Below, in pieces: positions 7,271 to 9,557 of a stretch of DNA of 9,557 bases. This DNA comes from Desulfobacterales bacterium (GTDB taxonomy: Bacteria; Desulfobacterota; Desulfobacteria; Desulfobacterales; 4be13): positions 1 to 9,557 of the forward strand of contig JAOZLU010000238.1 in the NCBI GenBank assembly GCA_029934695.1, read 5' to 3'. Both the position numbers and the translations under genes were made by a program. The notes beneath the pieces are model-generated. The model was not told where the DNA came from. It made no database searches and worked only from the letters and a program-made list of their open reading frames with translations. Every line of letters begins with the position of its first letter. The stretch's first letter is position 1.

Positions 7271-7304
7271 TTCAGCCGGCCCCGGAATAAATTCCGGGGC
7301 TGAA
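7271..7304. terminator. Strong hairpin, possible bidirectional terminator
   Basis: GCCCCGGAAT (7279-7288) pairs perfectly with ATTCCGGGGC (7291-7300), and the outer TTCAG/CTGAA (7271-7275, 7300-7304) extends the stem around a four-base bulge. It lies between the end of the ABC operon on the plus strand and the remnant genes on the minus strand, where a shared terminator would be expected. No T-run follows on either strand, so this is a tentative call. A second hairpin, GGGATA/TATCCC, is at 7354-7367. Confidence 0.45.
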
Positions 7305-7360
7305 AGCTCAAGCAGGCTGAAGCCAGCTGACAGTGCGCTTCAGCGTACTTCGGGGGATAT

Positions 7361-7438
7361 TTATCCCTCGGCTTGCGCTTTCGTCTGCAGATCCGCCCAT
7401 AAGCCCTCAATTTCCTCCCGGAGTTCATCAATCTTCAT
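7361..7438 (-). CDS. Tiny ORF overlapping the nucleotidyltransferase remnant
   Basis: A 25-residue reading frame beginning MKIDELREEIEGLW and ending KAQAEG. Its ATG overlaps the stop of the nucleotidyltransferase remnant as ATGA (7435-7438), as in two-gene toxin-antitoxin operons, and AAGGGAAGG stands upstream. The acidic, heptad-like content suggests an alpha-helix. It may be the start of a partner gene (for example HEPN-type) that has been truncated, or a complete micropeptide. I do not recognise a family. Its stop codon falls inside the hairpin at 7354-7367. Confidence 0.35.
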   Translation of the reverse strand: MKIDELREEIEGLWADLQTKAQAEG

Positions 7439-7625
7439 AACAGAACCTTCCCTTTCGACTCAATATAACGGGTCAGCCGGCTGGGGGGAGTGAGTGAAAT
7501 AATATCCGCCGGCATGTTCAGTCTTTCCTCTATTTCTGCTCCGAATTCATATAATTTTCACCCACCTCCCGGATTTCATACTCCCCCTGATCCCCTCTTT
7601 CAAGCGGATCGTCTTGAAAAATCCA
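7435..7625 (-). pseudogene. Truncated, frameshifted C-terminal half of a minimal nucleotidyltransferase (MNT) gene
   Basis: Read on the minus strand, one frame (7625-7557) gives WIFQDDPLERGDQGEYEIRE and then VGE; the next frame (7557-7435) continues KLYEFGAEIEERLN and ADIISLTPPSRLTRYIESKG before a stop. One missing A in the AAAA run at 7555-7558 joins the two frames without loss. The joined peptide resembles the end of MNT antitoxin-like nucleotidyltransferases: an acidic beta-strand after the catalytic Asp pair, a helix of the type EIEERL, then D-I-I-S and a final RYIE-KGKVL. The catalytic GSxxxG...SDxD half is absent, and the break coincides with the edge of repeat copy C at 7632. A start at MPADII (7513-7515) would give only 26 residues. 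Family assignment rests on pattern, not alignment. Confidence 0.5.
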
Positions 7626-7631
7626 GCACCT

Positions 7632-7782
7632 GCCCTCAGACAGATCCGGCTGAACGTGCAGGTCTGAGCTTTGTGCCCCGGGTTCAAGCTTTGTGGCCTT
7701 TGTGCCCCCTTTGTGTCCTTTGTGGTTAAAAAGGTGCGGTTCAGGGCTGATTTCAGGCATCCCCTGAAAGCGTTATAATCAG
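7632..7782 (+). repeat. Copy C of the CTTTGTG / CTGATTATAACG repeat family
   Basis: This 151-bp stretch matches the right 129 bp of element B (3865-3993) nearly base for base: GCCCTCAGACA, GAACGTGCAGGTCT, CTTTGTG units, GGTTAAAAAGGTGCG, GGGCTGATTTCAGG and the tip CGTTATAATCAG (7771-7782). It carries roughly 20 bp more of CTTTGTG units than B. A small hairpin TTTCAGG/CCTGAAA lies at 7751-7769. No left inverted end is found; instead the left edge adjoins the broken nucleotidyltransferase gene. Same orientation as B. Confidence 0.85.
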
Positions 7783-7803
7783 TATATTTGAAGGAAAGGA
7801 ATA

Positions 7804-7830
7804 TTGACATTATGATTAAATTTGTATAAA
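7804..7830 (+). promoter_or_regulatory. Sigma70-type promoter for the WGR-ligase gene
   Basis: TTGACA (7804-7809) is a perfect -35 box and TATAAA (7825-7830) matches five of six -10 bases. The spacer is 15 bp, slightly short of the ideal 17. The predicted start near 7838 leaves a leader of about 110 nt before the ATG at 7948. Within it ACGGATG occurs twice (7844-7850 and 7857-7863). Confidence 0.5.
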
Positions 7831-7947
7831 TGTATTTGTTTTGACGGATGTGAAAAACGGATGCTTTTCCACTAACACTTTGATAAAAAGACAAAATCTG
7901 CAGAGGGTTGTTTGGTAAGCATTGACACTTGGGAAAGAGGAGGAATT

Positions 7948-8997
7948 ATGAAATCTGAAAAAATTGCCTTGTATTTCAAACAGGGAAGCAGCGACAAAGT
8001 TTATAATGCATCCATAGAAGAAGCTGACAGCAACAGTTTTGTTGTGAACTTTTCTTATGGCCGCAGGGGAGCCACGCTTACCACAGGGACAAAAACCAAA
8101 ACACCTGTGGATTATGCTTCAGCCAGAAAAATCTATGACAAACTTGTGAAAAGCAAGACATCAAAAGGTTATGCTCCCGGAAAACAGGGTTCCCAATATA
8201 CAGATGCAGATACCAATGATACGGGTGTCCGATGTCAGTTATTGAATTTCATTGAGGAATCCAACGTCACCCAGTTCATCAATGACAAGGACTGGTGGGC
8301 CCAGGAAAAGCATGATGGGAAGCGGATGCTTATCCGAAAAGCAGATACAGTCACAGCAATTAACCGAAAAGGTCTCTCAGTGGGTGCCCCGGACACGATA
8401 GTACACAGTGCGGCCAAGGTTAAAATGAGTTACCTGGCAGATGGCGAGGCAGTGGGGGAAAAGCTGTTCGTTTTTGACATATTGGAATTTGACAATACCG
8501 ACATAAAGCCGGAGCCTTACAAAAAAAGGCTGTCACACCTTGAGAGCCTGGGGCTGAAGGGGGCAGTGACCGTCGTTGAAACCGCTAAGACAAAAAAACA
8601 AAAACAGCAGTTATTTGAAAAATTGAAAGCCTCGGGAGCAGAGGGCATTGTGTTTAAGGAACATTCAGCCCCCTACACGGCCGGCAGACCGAACAGCGGC
8701 GGTTCCCAGGTAAAATTCAAGTTCTATGCCACCGCATCTGTGATTGTCACCAAAATAAATGATAAGAACAGTGTTGCGGTTGCAGTTCTCTCAGGTAAAA
8801 AGCGGACAGCAGTGGGAAATGTGACAATCCCCCCGAACAAAGAAATTCCCCCGGTGGATTCAATTGCCGAGGTGCGATATCTGTATGCTTATAAAGGAGG
8901 GAGCCTTTACCAGCCCACTTACATCGGGCCGCGGGATGACATCAATATGGAAGATTGTGTTATCTCACAGTTGAAATATAAAAAAGATGCTGTGTAA
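7948..8997 (+). CDS. WGR-like domain fused to ATP-dependent DNA/RNA ligase core
   Basis: A 349-residue cytoplasmic protein likely to seal nicks in nucleic acid with ATP. Residues 1-75 resemble a WGR domain, with YGRRG (37-41) in place of WGR-x-G. The ligase core follows: motif I KHDGKR (121-126) with Lys121 as the adenylated residue, NRKG (139-142), motif III DGE (165-167) with FVFDIL (174-179), motif IV EGIVFK (232-237) and motif V VKFK (255-258). An OB-fold-like end contains GSLYQPTYIGPRDDI (318-332) and SQLKYK. There is no N-terminal DNA-binding domain of large ligases. The ATG at 7948 has AGGAGG (7938-7943) four bases upstream; a TTG at 7912 would add 12 residues without a ribosome site. 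Monocistronic, with its own promoter. WGR domains of PARP proteins bind DNA breaks, so the domain may guide the ligase to nicks; whether DNA or RNA is the substrate is open. Confidence 0.88.
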   Translation: MKSEKIALYFKQGSSDKVYNASIEEADSNSFVVNFSYGRRGATLTTGTKTKTPVDYASARKIYDKLVKSKTSKGYAPGKQGSQYTDADTNDTGVRCQLLNFIEESNVTQFINDKDWWAQEKHDGKRMLIRKADTVTAINRKGLSVGAPDTIVHSAAKVKMSYLADGEAVGEKLFVFDILEFDNTDIKPEPYKKRLSHLESLGLKGAVTVVETAKTKKQKQQLFEKLKASGAEGIVFKEHSAPYTAGRPNSGGSQVKFKFYATASVIVTKINDKNSVAVAVLSGKKRTAVGNVTIPPNKEIPPVDSIAEVRYLYAYKGGSLYQPTYIGPRDDINMEDCVISQLKYKKDAV

Positions 8998-9100
8998 AAC
9001 AATTTTGCAAATTGTTCCAGACAGGCGTAGAACAATTTTGCAAACTGTTTCAGAATAATTTTGCAAACTGTTTCAGATAGGCGTAGAACAATTTTGCAAG
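8998..9100. repeat. AACAATTTTGCAAA repeat array after the ligase gene
   Basis: Four units start at 8998, 9031, 9054 and 9087. Units one and three are 33 bp and end in AGGCGTAG, unit two lacks that end (23 bp) and unit four is a 14-bp stub. Unit one contains a perfect hairpin AACAATTT-TGC-AAATTGTT. The array begins directly at the stop codon of the ligase gene and may form its transcript end, but no T-run follows. Confidence 0.85.
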
Positions 9101-9107
9101 TGTTCAT

Positions 9108-9135
9108 CCACGAAGGACACGAAGATGCACGAAGG
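9108..9135. repeat. CACGAAGG short repeat
   Basis: Three spaced CACGAAG units within 28 bp (CCACGAAGGACACGAAGATG then CACGAAGG). This is a repeat type that recurs between genes in many environmental bacteria, with no known function. It follows directly on the preceding array. Nothing recognisable lies in 9136-9181. Confidence 0.75.
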
Positions 9136-9181
9136 AAGATGAGTCCGAAATGTTGTTTGAAATCGAAATGTGTCAGTAAGG

Positions 9182-9557
9182 TATATGCGAAAATTCCGCC
9201 TGGCGGCTCCATTTCCGCACTCCTTTTGTAATTTCGTAATGTATGGTCATCTGCGTTAATCTGCGTTAATCTGCGGTTCATAATTTTCAGCTATATCGGA
9301 AACCACAAAAACCATCAGAACCAGTAATATTGAATGCGAAAATTCCGCCTATATGCGAAAATTCCGCCTATATGCGAAAATTCCGCCTAGCGGCTCCATT
9401 TCCGCACTCCTTTTGTAATTTCGTAATGTATGGTCATCTGCGTTAATCTGCGTTAATCTGCGGTTCATAATTTTCAGCTATATCGGAAACCACAAAAACC
9501 ATCAGAACCAGTAATATTGAATGCGAAAATTCCGCCTATATGCGAAAATTCCGCCTA
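9182..9557. repeat. 187-bp tandem duplication with 19-bp sub-repeats, running off the window
   Basis: Copy one (9182-9368) and copy two (9369-9555) differ at a single base (G at 9202, A at 9389), and a third copy may begin at 9556. Each copy contains CTGCGTTAAT units (9250-9275 and 9437-9462). The copies are joined by 19-bp units ATGCGAAAATTCCGCCTAT starting at 9334, 9353 and 9372, and again at 9521 and 9540. A CCGCC-T-GGCGG hairpin (9198-9208) is seen only in copy one. No gene is recognised in this stretch. Confidence 0.95.

Noticed and set aside
7547..7894. Minus-strand 115-codon frame across repeat copy C
   Set aside because: Most of it is translated repeat (the same TTKxTKGAQR peptide appears over copy B), so it is not a gene.
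7912..7914. TTG as start codon of the WGR-ligase gene
   Set aside because: No ribosome site precedes it, whereas AGGAGG stands just before the ATG at 7948.
8998..9100. CRISPR array
   Set aside because: Units are adjacent or nearly so with no unique spacers of even length, and no cas gene is present.
8919..9281. Minus-strand 120-codon frame with repeated QFAKLFY peptides
   Set aside because: The peptide repeats simply reflect the DNA repeat array, the frame overlaps the ligase gene, and no family is recognisable.
9182..9557. CRISPR array formed by the 19-bp and 187-bp repeats
   Set aside because: The sequence between the repeats is itself duplicated, so there are no distinct spacers.

Overview
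The window looks like a chromosome segment of a mid-GC Gram-negative anaerobe, most likely a Desulfobacterota member of the Desulfonema type. This is inferred from a long-type pyrophosphate-dependent phosphofructokinase, strong AGGAGG ribosome sites, and intergenic DNA crowded with short dispersed repeats (CTTTGTG, CACGAAGG and CTGCGTTAAT types). The taxonomic call is an inference from gene style, not a match to a named strain.

Layout. 1-171: heptamer tandem repeat and a perfect palindrome. 172-2262 (minus): PPi-dependent phosphofructokinase (pfp), a reversible glycolytic enzyme. 2263-2729: divergent intergenic region with a second heptamer repeat, a hairpin cluster and a partial mobile-repeat copy. 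2730-3557 (plus): a single-gene periplasmic amino-acid-type substrate-binding protein, closed by a terminator. 3558-4234: non-coding and built mainly from two adjacent small inverted-repeat elements of one family, the second with a possible 8-bp target duplication. 4235-7200 (plus): a tight operon with a 5-codon leader overlapping the first gene, a secreted membrane-anchored protein with three Ig-like NEW3 domains, an ABC ATPase and a six-helix ABC-2 permease. 7201-7947: hairpins, the truncated and frameshifted tail of a minimal nucleotidyltransferase gene (minus) with a tiny overlapping ORF, another copy of the repeat family at the break point, and a good sigma70-type promoter. 7948-8997 (plus): a protein joining a WGR-like domain to an ATP-dependent nucleic-acid ligase core. 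8998-9557: repeats only, ending in a 187-bp tandem duplication that runs off the window.

How it fits together. The NEW3, ATPase and permease genes are spaced 1-2 nt apart and very probably form one exporter or envelope complex, with the NEW3 protein as its extracytoplasmic partner. The WGR-ligase is probably a stand-alone nick-sealing enzyme. The most interesting parts are the inverted-repeat family (tips CTGATTATAACG, CTTTGTG units inside), whose copies lie on both sides of the ABC operon and beside the broken nucleotidyltransferase gene, the WGR-ligase fusion, and the leader ORF. No complete phage, CRISPR or transposase system is present.
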